A program made the position numbers and the translations under genes. This document shows, in pieces, positions 18,180 through 27,500 of a DNA stretch of 64,000 nucleotides. Within the stretch, counting starts at the first letter, position 1; every line of letters starts with the position of its first letter. Where the stretch lies: the NCBI RefSeq assembly GCF_900143065.1, contig NZ_FRCX01000017.1:31908-95907 (forward strand). Reading direction: 5' to 3'. The DNA comes from Duganella sacchari (GTDB taxonomy: Bacteria; Pseudomonadota; Gammaproteobacteria; Burkholderiales; Burkholderiaceae_D). Under the pieces are notes generated by a model that was given only the letters and a program-made list of their open reading frames with translations, searched no databases and was not told where the DNA came from.

Positions 18180-19357
18180 GCGCGCAGGTATCAACACCGG
18201 AACGGGCCATCTACACCATGTGGCAGATGGTGCTCTACATGCTACGACTGGGCACCCTGGGATTCGGCGGCCCCGTCGCGCTGGTTGGCTATATGCACCG
18301 CGACCTGGTGGAGGAGCGCAAGTGGATCAGCGAAGCCGACTACAAGGAAGGCCTGGCGCTGGCGCAGATGGCTCCCGGTCCGCTGGCGGCGCAACTGGGG
18401 ATTTACATGGGCTACGTGCACTATCGCATCGTTGGCGCCACGCTGGCGGGGTTGGCGTTCGTGCTGCCCTCGTTCCCGATGGTGGTGGCGCTGGGCTGGG
18501 CTTATGTGCGCTTTGGCGGCCTGTCGTGGATGCAGGCGGTGTTCTACGGCGTTGGGGCAGGGGTGATCGCCATTATCGCCATCAGCGCCCGCAAGCTGTT
18601 CATCAAGAGCGTGGGCAAGGACAAACTGCTGTGGGCCAACTACTTGCTGCTGGTCGTCGTGACGATCGTGACCGAATCGGAGGTGGCCTGGCTGTTCATC
18701 GCCTCGGGCATGTTGGTCTGGCTGCTGCGCGCACCGCCGAAATGGCTAGGGAAGGGCAGCATGCCGGCGATCGCACTGGCGCAAGCGCCGGCCATGCCTG
18801 CCGTGGTGGCCGGCTTCGACCTGTCGCTGTTGACACAGATCGGCATCTTCTTCGCCAAGGCAGGCGCCTTCGTGTTCGGTTCCGGTCTGGCCATCGTGCC
18901 GTTCCTGTATGGCGGCGTGGTGACGGAGTACCAATGGCTGAACGACAAGCAGTTCGTCGATGCTGTGGCGGTGGCGATGATCACACCGGGCCCGGTGGCG
19001 ATGACGGTCGGTTTCATCGGCTACCTGATCGCCGGCCTGCCAGGCGCCTCGGTGGCGGCGCTGGCTACGTTCCTTCCCTGCTACTTGTTCATCGTCCTGC
19101 CCCCGCCGTATTTCAAGAAGTACGGCAAGCTGCCCGGCGTGATGGCCTTTGTCGACGGGATCACGGCGGCGGCAGTGGGCGCGATCACTGGTTCGGTCAT
19201 CGTGATCGCCCGTCGCTCGATTGTCGATTTGCCGACACTGGCGATCGCATTGGTGGCGGTCGTCTTGCTGTTGAAGTTCCAGAAATTGCAGGAACCGGTG
19301 GTCGTGGCGGCGGCAGCCGCAGCGGGCCTGGTGATTTATCCGCTGCTGCACCATTAA
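18176..19357 (+). CDS. chrA: Chromate efflux transporter ChrA
   Basis: Inner-membrane exporter of the CHR family, 393 residues, the length of two-domain ChrA proteins. The signature of the first half is present (GFGGPVALVGYMHRDLVEER, about residues 32-51, and LAQMAPGPLAAQLGIYMG) and repeats in weaker form in the second half (FVFGSGLAIVPFLYGGVV, ITPGPVAMTVGFIGYL). It moves chromate out, driven by the membrane potential. Translation is coupled to the end of broken chrB. With chrB inactive, expression should be unregulated or controlled elsewhere. Confidence 0.92.
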   Translation: MSAQVSTPERAIYTMWQMVLYMLRLGTLGFGGPVALVGYMHRDLVEERKWISEADYKEGLALAQMAPGPLAAQLGIYMGYVHYRIVGATLAGLAFVLPSFPMVVALGWAYVRFGGLSWMQAVFYGVGAGVIAIIAISARKLFIKSVGKDKLLWANYLLLVVVTIVTESEVAWLFIASGMLVWLLRAPPKWLGKGSMPAIALAQAPAMPAVVAGFDLSLLTQIGIFFAKAGAFVFGSGLAIVPFLYGGVVTEYQWLNDKQFVDAVAVAMITPGPVAMTVGFIGYLIAGLPGASVAALATFLPCYLFIVLPPPYFKKYGKLPGVMAFVDGITAAAVGAITGSVIVIARRSIVDLPTLAIALVAVVLLLKFQKLQEPVVVAAAAAAGLVIYPLLHH

Positions 19358-19378
19358 CCCACTACGAGGAAGAACGCC

Positions 19379-20098
19379 ATGTCAGCAACACGCCGTCAGT
19401 TCATCCAAGCCTCCGCCGCCGCTGGCGCCGGAATCGTCGCCGCACAGCTGCCAGAGGCAGTCGCCAAAGAGGGGAGCCGTACCATGGACCAGTTGACCGA
19501 TGCGAGTGGCAAGTATGCGGTGGCGGCGCTGCCGTTTGCATACGATGCGTTGGAGCCGGTGATCGACGCCAAAACCGTTGAGCTGCGCTACAACTTCCAC
19601 AAGCCCGCGGCCGCCGCGGCCAACAAGGCCGAGGAGGCCTTGGCCAAGGAGCGCGACAGCGGCGACTTCGCCTTGGTCAAGCACTACGAAAAGGAGTTGG
19701 CCTTCCAGCTATCGAGCCACATCCTGCACACCATTTACTGGAGCAATCTATCCGGCAAAGGCGGTGTGCCGAAAGGTGAGCTGGCCAAGGCGATCACGGC
19801 CGAATTCGGTTCCTACGACAAATTCAAGGCCCATCTGATCGCCGCCATCACCACGGTCGAGGCATCCGGCTGGGGCATGCTGGGCTACCACGCCGGCACC
19901 AAAAAGTTGATGGTGCTGCAGTGCGAGAACCATCAAAAACTGACCGCCTGGGGCGTGCCCCCGTTGCTGCTGCTGGATGTGTTCGAACACGCCTACTACC
20001 TGGAGTATCAGAATCGCCGCGCCGAGTATCTGAACAACCTCTTTAATATCATCAACTGGGACAACGTGGCCGAACGCTACGACGCAGCGCGCGTCTGA
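19379..20098 (+). CDS. chrC: Fe/Mn superoxide dismutase with Tat signal (ChrC-like)
   Basis: 239 residues. The mature part is an Fe/Mn superoxide dismutase: metal ligands are in place in VELRYNFHK, LSSHILHTIYW and LLDVFEHAYYLEY (Asp and His near residues 200-204). SodB-like ChrC belongs to the chr operons of Cupriavidus metallidurans, where it counters superoxide formed during chromate reduction. Here the N-terminus has a twin-arginine leader (RRQFIQ at residues 5-10, an Ala/Gly-rich core), so the enzyme is probably exported folded to the periplasm. It starts 21 nt after chrA with CGAGGAAG upstream. Confidence 0.87.
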   Translation: MSATRRQFIQASAAAGAGIVAAQLPEAVAKEGSRTMDQLTDASGKYAVAALPFAYDALEPVIDAKTVELRYNFHKPAAAAANKAEEALAKERDSGDFALVKHYEKELAFQLSSHILHTIYWSNLSGKGGVPKGELAKAITAEFGSYDKFKAHLIAAITTVEASGWGMLGYHAGTKKLMVLQCENHQKLTAWGVPPLLLLDVFEHAYYLEYQNRRAEYLNNLFNIINWDNVAERYDAARV

Positions 20099-20105
20099 GG
20101 AGAAT

Positions 20106-20564
20106 ATGATGAAGTGGATTACCCGTGAGCGGCCGAAGATCGACCGCATCGCCTGCCCCTGGCTGATCAGCCGCTTTATCGATCCACACGCCCAATTCCT
20201 GTACGTGCCGGCGCAGGAAGTGCTGCAGCGCGCCGCGAGCGACGGCGCCATTCCCTACGACATTCCAGGCGTTGAACTCGGCCACGAAGGGGAGCTGTGC
20301 AGCTTCGATGCCTTCCTGAAGAAGTATGCGCTGGAGGAGCCGGTACTGCAGCAGGTCGCGCTGATCGTGCGCGGCGCCGATACCAGCCGCCTGGATCTGA
20401 CGCCGCAGTCTGCCGGACTGTTTGCCCTGTCCTTAGGCCTGTCGAAGATCTACAGCGACGACCACGAAATGCTCCGGCATGGCATGGTCATGTACGACGC
20501 GCTCTACGCCTGGTGCCAGTCGTGCCAGGCGGAGGCGCACAACTGGCCGCCGAAGATGGATTAA
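20106..20564 (+). CDS. ChrB C-terminal-domain protein
   Basis: 152 residues equal to the C-terminal domain of ChrB (chromate resistance domain, PF09828 type): RPKIDRIACPWLISRFIDP near residue 9 parallels RRHLWVDRAASAWLIKRFIDP in the broken chrB upstream. It lacks the DNA-binding N-terminal part. It starts 7 nt after the superoxide dismutase gene with GAGGAG upstream. Paired Cys near the end (WCQSCQ) may bind a ligand. Such stand-alone domain genes follow chrA/chrC in related operons; the activity is not established. Confidence 0.8.
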   Translation: MMKWITRERPKIDRIACPWLISRFIDPHAQFLYVPAQEVLQRAASDGAIPYDIPGVELGHEGELCSFDAFLKKYALEEPVLQQVALIVRGADTSRLDLTPQSAGLFALSLGLSKIYSDDHEMLRHGMVMYDALYAWCQSCQAEAHNWPPKMD

Positions 20565-20566
20565 CC

Positions 20567-20718
20567 ATGCGTGCCATCCTCCTCCCCTCGTCGTACTGGC
20601 GCTGCCGCTATTGTTGGCGGCAGCCACGCCGTTGCCGGTGAACGTGGTCGCGGATATCCCGCTGCCGGGCCGTACCACGCGCTGGGATTATGCCAGTCTG
20701 GATTCCCTCACGCACCGC
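20567..20718 (+). pseudogene. YncE-like beta-propeller gene, 5' fragment
   Basis: Starts directly after the ChrB-domain gene with ATG 20567. That frame soon leaves the expected sequence, while the +1 frame reads LVVLALPLLLAAATPLPVNV followed by TTRWDYASLD, the start of secreted YVTN/YncE-type beta-propeller proteins. So there is an early frameshift, and homology ends near 20715 after about 50 codons of a gene that should have over 300. It is a dead remnant at the right border of the chromate block. Confidence 0.55.
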
Positions 20719-20993
20719 CTTTCCAAGCGTGTCCAGTGCGCGTTTTTTGAGGCGGGCGATCACAATGGTGTCCCCGAAGGCGACGCGTGCGAGCACGAAT
20801 TCTGGATGCTCGTCCGACGCGATCGCATTAGCTCCTTGATCATCAGCGCGTGTATTTCATCGCCCAGAAACGCGCGTACGCCTACCGCTGTGCGCAACGC
20901 AAAAGGGGCGGCGAAGCTCGTTCCCTTAGAATCCGTTCCAAAACAGACATGGATATCATTTTTATCCCACCTAGAACAAGATGTTAGCGAGGA
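20719..20993. other. Non-coding stretch at the chr/cus border
   Basis: No gene with a credible start or motif is visible. The stretch looks like an old recombination border between the chromate and copper blocks. It runs up to the MerR-type promoter of the copper block. Confidence 0.4.
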
Positions 20994-21024
20994 TTGACCT
21001 TCCCACTGTTGGAAGCATTATATT
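20994..21024 (+). promoter_or_regulatory. CueR-type promoter of the copper/silver block
   Basis: The -35 TTGACC (20994-20999) and the -10 TATATT (21019-21024) are separated by 19 bp, the long spacer of MerR-family promoters. The spacer holds ACCTTCC-N7-GGAAG, close to the copper-sensing CueR consensus ACCTTCC-N7-GGAAGGT. The first gene starts about 120 bp downstream. No cueR gene is in the window. Confidence 0.6.
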
Positions 21025-21147
21025 GCGTGTAAGGATTGGTGCTCTGGTCCGACCGATGCGATACAATGGGACTAATTCGCTCCTGCAAAATCCGACAGTC
21101 CATTTGATCCTGTATACGCTAATTGAACGATAAATAGCATTTCCTCT

Positions 21148-21555
21148 ATGAAGACTTCTCGCCTCGGGCGCTTTCTGACGGCCATCGTCGCTATCCTCAG
21201 TATGCTGTATATGCAGCTTGCCGTGGCGGCGTATGCGTGCCCAGGGATGCCAGGAGGAGGTCAAATTACCGCGACATCGGCTCACGCTACGGTGGCCGAC
21301 ATGTCGAACTGCCAAGGCATGGATGCGGCGCAGCCGGCGCTCTGCCATCTATACGGACATGGCGAGCCCTCTAAGCAGTCGCTCGATAAAACCCCAGTGT
21401 CTGACGTGCCACCGTTCGTGCCGGTCGCGCTGGTATTGGACTTGCAGTTCTTCGACGTAGCATCAGTTTCTGATGCCAAGCCGTACCTACAGGTCGCTTT
21501 GACGCGAACGACCGCCCCGCCTATCGCAATCCGAAATTGCTGTTTCCGCATTTAA
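21148..21555 (+). CDS. Small exported Cys/Met/His protein upstream of cus
   Basis: 135 residues with a signal peptide (about residues 8-28, LTAIVAILSMLYMQLAVAAYA) followed by YACPGMPGGG, then MSNCQGMD and LCHLYGHG, a spacing of Cys, Met and His suited to Cu(I)/Ag(I). The C-terminus ends NCCFRI. No ribosome binding site is evident. It is the first gene after the CueR-type promoter, so a periplasmic copper-binding or copper-protection role is likely. No precise family recognised. Confidence 0.6.
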   Translation: MKTSRLGRFLTAIVAILSMLYMQLAVAAYACPGMPGGGQITATSAHATVADMSNCQGMDAAQPALCHLYGHGEPSKQSLDKTPVSDVPPFVPVALVLDLQFFDVASVSDAKPYLQVALTRTTAPPIAIRNCCFRI

Positions 21556-21633
21556 TTCCCCAGACTGCCTAGTTCGTCATCGCATCGCCAAAACTGGCGA
21601 GCGCGGTGCTGTCCGTCGCATTCTGGAGGAACC

Positions 21634-22965
21634 ATGTCATCCCCGTTATTCGTGCATTTCAATGCGCGCTCGCCCCGTCTTCACATGTTGTCGACGACCG
21701 CGCTCGCGCTCTCGTTACTCACCGCCGTCCATCTTGCGCTGGCGGCGCCGCTACCGCTCACGCTGGGTGAGGCACAGCGGCAAGCTGTCGCCCGTTCGCG
21801 CCAGCTAAGTGCGCAAGATCAAGCAACCACCGCCGCACACGAAATGGCGGTCGCGGCGGGCCAACTGCCCGACCCCGTCCTCAAGGTCGGCATCGACAAT
21901 CTGCCCGTCAGCGGCTCCGACCGTCTCAGTCTAGGTAGTGATTTCATGACCATGCGCCGTGTCGGCATTTCGCAGGAATTGACGCGTGCCGACAAACTGC
22001 ATTGGCGCTCCACACGCCTTGAACGTGAAGCCGACAAGGCGCAGGCACAAAAGGACGTCGCCTTGGCGGCGATCCAACGCGATACCGCGATCTCTTGGTT
22101 AGATGTTTACTACACCGAACAGATGGCTGACGCTGTTGCCAAGCAAGCAGCCCTGTCGCGTCAGGAAATCGAGGCTGCCGAGGCCATCTACCGTGGCGGA
22201 CGCGGCAGCCAGGCTGACATCCTAGCGGCCCGCTCCGCCTTGCTCACGCTTGATGACCGAGGAAGCGAAATTGGACGGCGGCTTCGCGTTGCTCAAACCA
22301 TGCTAGCCCGGTGGACCGGCGGAGCGGTTACCGTGGTTGGAGCGCCCGACATCGACAGCATCCGTCTGGATCTGGCTTCGCTCGACAGCGACCTGTCCCA
22401 CCACCCGGAGATCGCGGTGTTGAACAGGCAGGAAGACATCGCGCAAGCGGAAGTAAATCTGGCCCAGGCGAATCGGCGAACAGACTGGAGCGTGGAGGTC
22501 GCGTTCCAACAACGTGGCTCGGCCTATTCGAACATGGTATCGATCGGCATTTCGGTGCCACTGCAGTGGGACAGGAAGAATCGGCAGGACCGCGAACTGG
22601 CCGCCAAGCTCGCGATGGTCGAACAAACCAAGGCTGAGCGCGATGAGATGCTGCGCGACCATGTTGCTGGGACCCGCGCCCTGATCGTTGAGTGGCAGAG
22701 CGGCAAGGAGCGGGTGTCCCGGTACAAACGTGAAGTGTTGCCGCTGGCCGGCGAACGCAGCCAGGCGGTGCTCGCCGCCTACCGGGGCGGAAAGGCGACG
22801 TTGGCCGAGGTGCTGGCCGCAAGACGCAGCGAGACGGAGGCACGTATGCAGGTGCTACAGCTCGAGCTCGATACCGCGCGGCTGTGGGCACAACTGAACT
22901 TCCTCTTTCCAGAGGGCGGAACCGCACAGCATGCCGCCATGAACAATCGACAGGAATCCAAATGA
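21634..22965 (+). CDS. cusC: Cu/Ag RND outer membrane factor, CusC/SilC-like
   Basis: 443-residue TolC-superfamily duct for the Cus pump. A long leader (residues 1-37) ends at HLALAAPLP. GQLPDPVLKVGIDNLPVSG and the following segment with many Met/Thr are typical of the CusC-like subgroup that pairs with HME4 pumps. GGAGGAACC precedes the ATG. The last codon overlaps the cusB start (ATGA). It is probably acylation-independent, as no lipobox Cys is visible. Confidence 0.87.
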   Translation: MSSPLFVHFNARSPRLHMLSTTALALSLLTAVHLALAAPLPLTLGEAQRQAVARSRQLSAQDQATTAAHEMAVAAGQLPDPVLKVGIDNLPVSGSDRLSLGSDFMTMRRVGISQELTRADKLHWRSTRLEREADKAQAQKDVALAAIQRDTAISWLDVYYTEQMADAVAKQAALSRQEIEAAEAIYRGGRGSQADILAARSALLTLDDRGSEIGRRLRVAQTMLARWTGGAVTVVGAPDIDSIRLDLASLDSDLSHHPEIAVLNRQEDIAQAEVNLAQANRRTDWSVEVAFQQRGSAYSNMVSIGISVPLQWDRKNRQDRELAAKLAMVEQTKAERDEMLRDHVAGTRALIVEWQSGKERVSRYKREVLPLAGERSQAVLAAYRGGKATLAEVLAARRSETEARMQVLQLELDTARLWAQLNFLFPEGGTAQHAAMNNRQESK

Positions 22966-24530
22966 AGAACAAGAGAAAAATACTCGTGCTGTTGATCGCT
23001 ATAGCCGTCGCCACCGGCGGATACGCCGCCTACCGATTTGGCGTACAACAGGGGATGAAAGCCATACCGGCCAATGACGGAGCGACAGCAGCCGCTCCTG
23101 GCGGGACCGGTAAGAAGCCACTCTACTGGCATGATCCGATGGTCCCTGGCCAGAAGTTCGACAAGCCCGGGAAATCGCCTTTCATGGATATGCAACTGGT
23201 GCCAGTCTATGGCGGTACCGATGGCGACGACGGCAGTGTCACCATCAGCCCTCGGGTCCAGCAGAATCTGGGCGTGCGGACGGCGATTGTCACTACCGGT
23301 AAGCTGTCCTCAGGTGTGGTGGCAGTCGGCAGCGTCGCGTACAACGAGCGCGACGTAGCGCTGGTCCAGGCTCGCAGCAACGGGTTTATCGAGCGCTTGT
23401 ACGTGCGCGCTCAGCTTGATCCAGTCAAGCAGGGACAGCCGCTGGCGGAATTGTACGTACCCGACTGGATTGCGGCGCAGGAGGAGTACCTGGCGGCCAG
23501 GCGTATGCAAGGCGGCGACACCGCATCGCTGGTCGACGGCGCCCGCCAGCGCATGCGGCTGGCCGGCATGACCGACGCACAGATCCGTTTGGTTGAATCG
23601 AGCGGCAAGGTACATCCCCGCACCACTATTTCCGCTCCCGTCAGCGGCGTCATCGCGGAGCTCGGCGCCCGCGAAGGCATGACCGTGGTGTCTGGGGCGC
23701 AGCTGTTCCGCATCAACGGCCTCTCCACCGTATGGGTGAATGCGGACGTGCCCGAGAGCCTAGCGGCCCAAGTGCGGCCTGGTGACACAGTCGAGGCGCG
23801 TGCGCCGGCCCTGCCGGGAAGTATCTTCAAGGGCAAGGTCGGCGCGATATTGCCAGAAGTGAGCACTGCAACGCGCACGCTTAAGGCACGTATCGAACTG
23901 ACGAACCCCGGTGGGCAACTGATTCCCGGCATGTTCGCTACGATCACCTTCGCGTCCAACCGAGGCGTCGACGTCTCGCTGGTGCCATCGGAGGCGGTGA
24001 TCCAGACTGGCACGCGCAGCGTTGTGGTTCTGGCCAAGGAAGATGGGAAATTCCAGTCGGTTGACGTAGAACTCGGTGGTGAAAGTAGCGGGTTTTACGA
24101 GGTTCGCAAGGGGCTGACCGCCGGGCAAAAAGTCGTTTTGTCAGGCCAGTTCCTTCTCGATTCAGAGGCCAGCCTGAAGGGAACGACGACCCGGATGGGG
24201 GATGCCCAGCCTCCCGGTTCAAACCCAGAGGTGCCACTCCATCACGGCGAAGGCAAAGTGGAGCGTATCGACAAGGACGAAGTCACCATTTCCCATGGCC
24301 CGATAGCCACGCTGCAATGGGGCGCGATGACGATGGGGTTCAAGGTGCCGGCGGCAGGCCTGCCGCGCAATGTCGGATTGGGCGACCGGGTCGCGTTCGA
24401 CATCAAGTCGCGCCAGGACGGTGTTTTTGAGATCGTCGCCATTTCGCCAATCGCGGACGCTCCTGCCGCCAACGACAAAGGCATGGGCAGTATGACAAAG
24501 CCCAAGGCGCCAGAGGGAGCGAAGAAATGA
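22962..24530 (+). CDS. cusB: Cu/Ag RND adaptor CusB with fused CusF domain
   Basis: 522 residues from ATG 22962. Order: membrane anchor (about 6-25); heavy-metal-binding segment (YWHDPMVPGQKFDKPGKSP, about 50-68, continuing to FMDMQLVP) that carries the Met ligands of CusB; lipoyl and hairpin region; beta-barrel; and a C-terminal CusF-like domain (about 430-500). In that domain H-x7-W-x2-M-x-M is readable (SHGPIATLQWGAMTM), the exact Cu(I)/Ag(I) ligand set of CusF. In the pump CusB takes metal from CusF and passes it to CusA; here one copy of the chaperone is built in. It overlaps cusA by 4 nt. Confidence 0.92.
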   Translation: MKNKRKILVLLIAIAVATGGYAAYRFGVQQGMKAIPANDGATAAAPGGTGKKPLYWHDPMVPGQKFDKPGKSPFMDMQLVPVYGGTDGDDGSVTISPRVQQNLGVRTAIVTTGKLSSGVVAVGSVAYNERDVALVQARSNGFIERLYVRAQLDPVKQGQPLAELYVPDWIAAQEEYLAARRMQGGDTASLVDGARQRMRLAGMTDAQIRLVESSGKVHPRTTISAPVSGVIAELGAREGMTVVSGAQLFRINGLSTVWVNADVPESLAAQVRPGDTVEARAPALPGSIFKGKVGAILPEVSTATRTLKARIELTNPGGQLIPGMFATITFASNRGVDVSLVPSEAVIQTGTRSVVVLAKEDGKFQSVDVELGGESSGFYEVRKGLTAGQKVVLSGQFLLDSEASLKGTTTRMGDAQPPGSNPEVPLHHGEGKVERIDKDEVTISHGPIATLQWGAMTMGFKVPAAGLPRNVGLGDRVAFDIKSRQDGVFEIVAISPIADAPAANDKGMGSMTKPKAPEGAKK

Positions 24531-27500
24531 TCGCGAAACTGATTCGCTGGTCGATCACAAACCGCTTTCTGGTCTTGCTTGCGACCGTGTTTATCGCCGC
24601 TTGGGGAGTATGGTCGCTGGCGCGCACGCCGCTCGACGCTATCCCGGACCTGTCCGATGTGCAGGTCATCATCCGTACGACCTATCCGGGACAGGCGCCG
24701 CAGATCGTCGAGAACCAGGTGACCTATCCGCTGACCACCACCATGCTGTCGGTGCCAGGGGCGAAAACTGTGCGCGGTTATTCCTTCTTCGGCGATTCCT
24801 TCGTCTATATCCTGTTCGAGGACGGCACCGATCCTTATTGGGCCAGGTCGCGCGTGCTCGAATACCTGAACCAGGTGCAATCCCGTCTGCCGGCGCAGGC
24901 GAAAACGGCGCTCGGTCCTGATGCTACCGGCGTGGGCTGGATTTACGAATATGCGTTGGTCGACCGCAGCGGCAAACTCGACCTGTCGCAGCTGCGCGCC
25001 TTCCAGGACTGGTTCTTGAAGTTCGAGCTCAAGGCGGTCCCGAATGTCTCCGAGGTGGCCAGCGTAGGCGGCATGGTGCGCCAGTATCAGATCGTGCTCG
25101 ATCCCGACAAGCTGCGCGCCTATTCCATCCCGCACGGCAAGGTGATCGAGGCAGTGCAGCGCGCCAATCAGGAAACCGGTGGCTCCGTAATGGAGCTCGG
25201 CGAGGCCGAGTACATGGTGCGCGCGTCCGGCTATTTGCAGTCGCTCGACGACTTCCGGAAGATTCCGCTGATGACCACGGAAGCAGGAGTGTCGGTGCGC
25301 TTGGGTGACGTGGCACGCGTCCAACTGGGACCGGAAATGCGGCGCGGTATCGCTGACCTCAACGGCGAAGGCGAAGTCGCTGGTGGCGTGATTGTCATGC
25401 GCTCTGGGAAGAACGCGTTAGAAACCATCGAGGCTGTCAAGACCAAACTGGCTAAGCTTAAATCGAGCCTACCGGCCGGCGTGGAGATCGTACCTGTGTA
25501 TGACCGCTCCAACCTGATCAAACGCGCGGTCGACAATCTGGAGCACAAACTGATCGAGGAATTCATCGTCGTCGCGATGGTCTGCGCCATCTTCCTGTTC
25601 CATATCCGCTCGGCGCTGGTGGCTATCGTATCGCTGCCGCTGGGGATACTGATCGCCTACATCGTGATGTCCTACCAAGGGGTGAATGCCAACATCATGT
25701 CGTTGGGCGGCATTGCGATTGCCATCGGCGCCATGGTCGATGCGGCAGTGGTGATGATCGAGAACGCCCACAAGCATATCGAGGCGTGGAATCACGCTCA
25801 TCCAGGCCAGAAGCTGGCCGGGGATGCCCAATGGACGGTGATTGGCGATGCGGCGGCCGAAGTCGGCCCGGCGCTGTTCTTCTCGCTACTGATCATCGTG
25901 CTGTCCTTCATCCCGGTGTTCACGCTGGAGGCACAGGAGGGCCGTCTGTTCGCGCCGCTGGCATTTACCAAGACCTACGCGATGGCGGCGGCGGCCGGTC
26001 TGGCGGTGACGCTGATCCCGGTGTTGATGGGCTACCTGATTCGTGGGCGCATCCCGGACGAACAGAAAAACCCGCTGAACCGGTGGTTGATCGCGCTTTA
26101 CCGTCCCTTGCTGGAAATCGTGCTGCGACGTCCCAAAGCCACGCTGGTGGCGGCCGGCACGATTGCGCTCCTGACGATCTGGCCGATGTCGCGCCTGGGC
26201 GGTGAATTCATGCCGCCGTTGGATGAGGGCGACCTGCTGTACATGCCATCCGCTTTGCCGGGCATCGGTGCGGGCAAGGTGGCGCAGTTGCTGCAGCAGA
26301 CCGACCGGCTGATCAAGACCGTGCCGGAGGTGCAAAGTGTGTTCGGCAAGGCGGGCAGGGCAGAGTCCGCCACCGATCCGGCGCCTCTGGAGATGTTCGA
26401 GACAACGATTCAGTTCAAGCCGCGCGACCAATGGCGACCCGGCATGACTACTGACAAACTAGTCGAAGAACTCGACCGCATCGTTAAAGTGCCGGGGCTG
26501 TCCAACATCTGGGTGCCGCCGATCCGAAACCGCATTGACATGCTGGCCACTGGCATCAAGAGTCCGGTCGGCGTGAAGGTGGCCGGCGCGAGCCTGCAGG
26601 AAATCGACCGCATTACCGGGGAGATTGAACGGGTCGTCAAGGGTGTGCCAGGCGTATCCTCGGCGCTCGCCGAACGGCTCAACGGCGGACGCTATGTCGA
26701 TATTCATATCGACCGGGACGCGGCGGCACGCTATGGCTTGAATATCGCCGACGTGCAGAGCATCGTGTCGAGTGCCATCGGCGGCGATAACATCGGTGAA
26801 ACGGTCGAAGGCCTGCAACGCTTTCCAATCAATGTGCGCTACCCGCGCGAGGTGCGCGACTCGGTCGAGAAGTTGCGCGAACTGCCGATACTGACCGAGC
26901 GCGGCGCGCAAATACGACTGGGCGATGTGGCCACGATACGCATCAATGACGGTCCTCCGATGCTTAAGAGCGAGAACGCGCGCCTATCAGGTTGGGTCTA
27001 CGTCGACATCAGGGGCCGCGATCTGAGTTCAGCGGTGCGCGAGATGCAGCAAGTGGTGACCAGAGAAGTGAAACTTCCGGCCGGTTATTCTGTGTCCTGG
27101 TCTGGTCAGTTCGAATATCTTGAGCGCGCTACAGCGAAGCTCAAAGTTGTCGTCCCCATGACTTTGCTCATCATCTTCGTTCTGTTGTACTTGACCTTTA
27201 AGCGCGTCGACGAAGCGGCGTTGATCATGGCGACCTTACCGTTCGCGCTGGCCGGCGGCATCTGGCTGCTATGGGCGCTCGGACACAATTTGTCGGTCGC
27301 AAGCGGCGTTGGCTTCATCGCCCTGGCGGGCGTATCCGCAGAATTCGGCGTAATCATGCTGCTTTATCTAAAGCATGCGTGGGAGGTCCGGCTGACGAAA
27401 GGCTCACCAGACGAGGCTGATCTGCTGGACGCTATACGCGAAGGGGCCGTGCTGCGTGTTCGACCGAAAGCAATGACGGTCGCCGTGATCATCGCCGGCC

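Noticed and set aside
20608..20796. Minus-strand 62-codon frame resembling a small regulator
   Set aside because: It overlaps the beta-propeller remnant, has no motif, and starts without a ribosome binding site.
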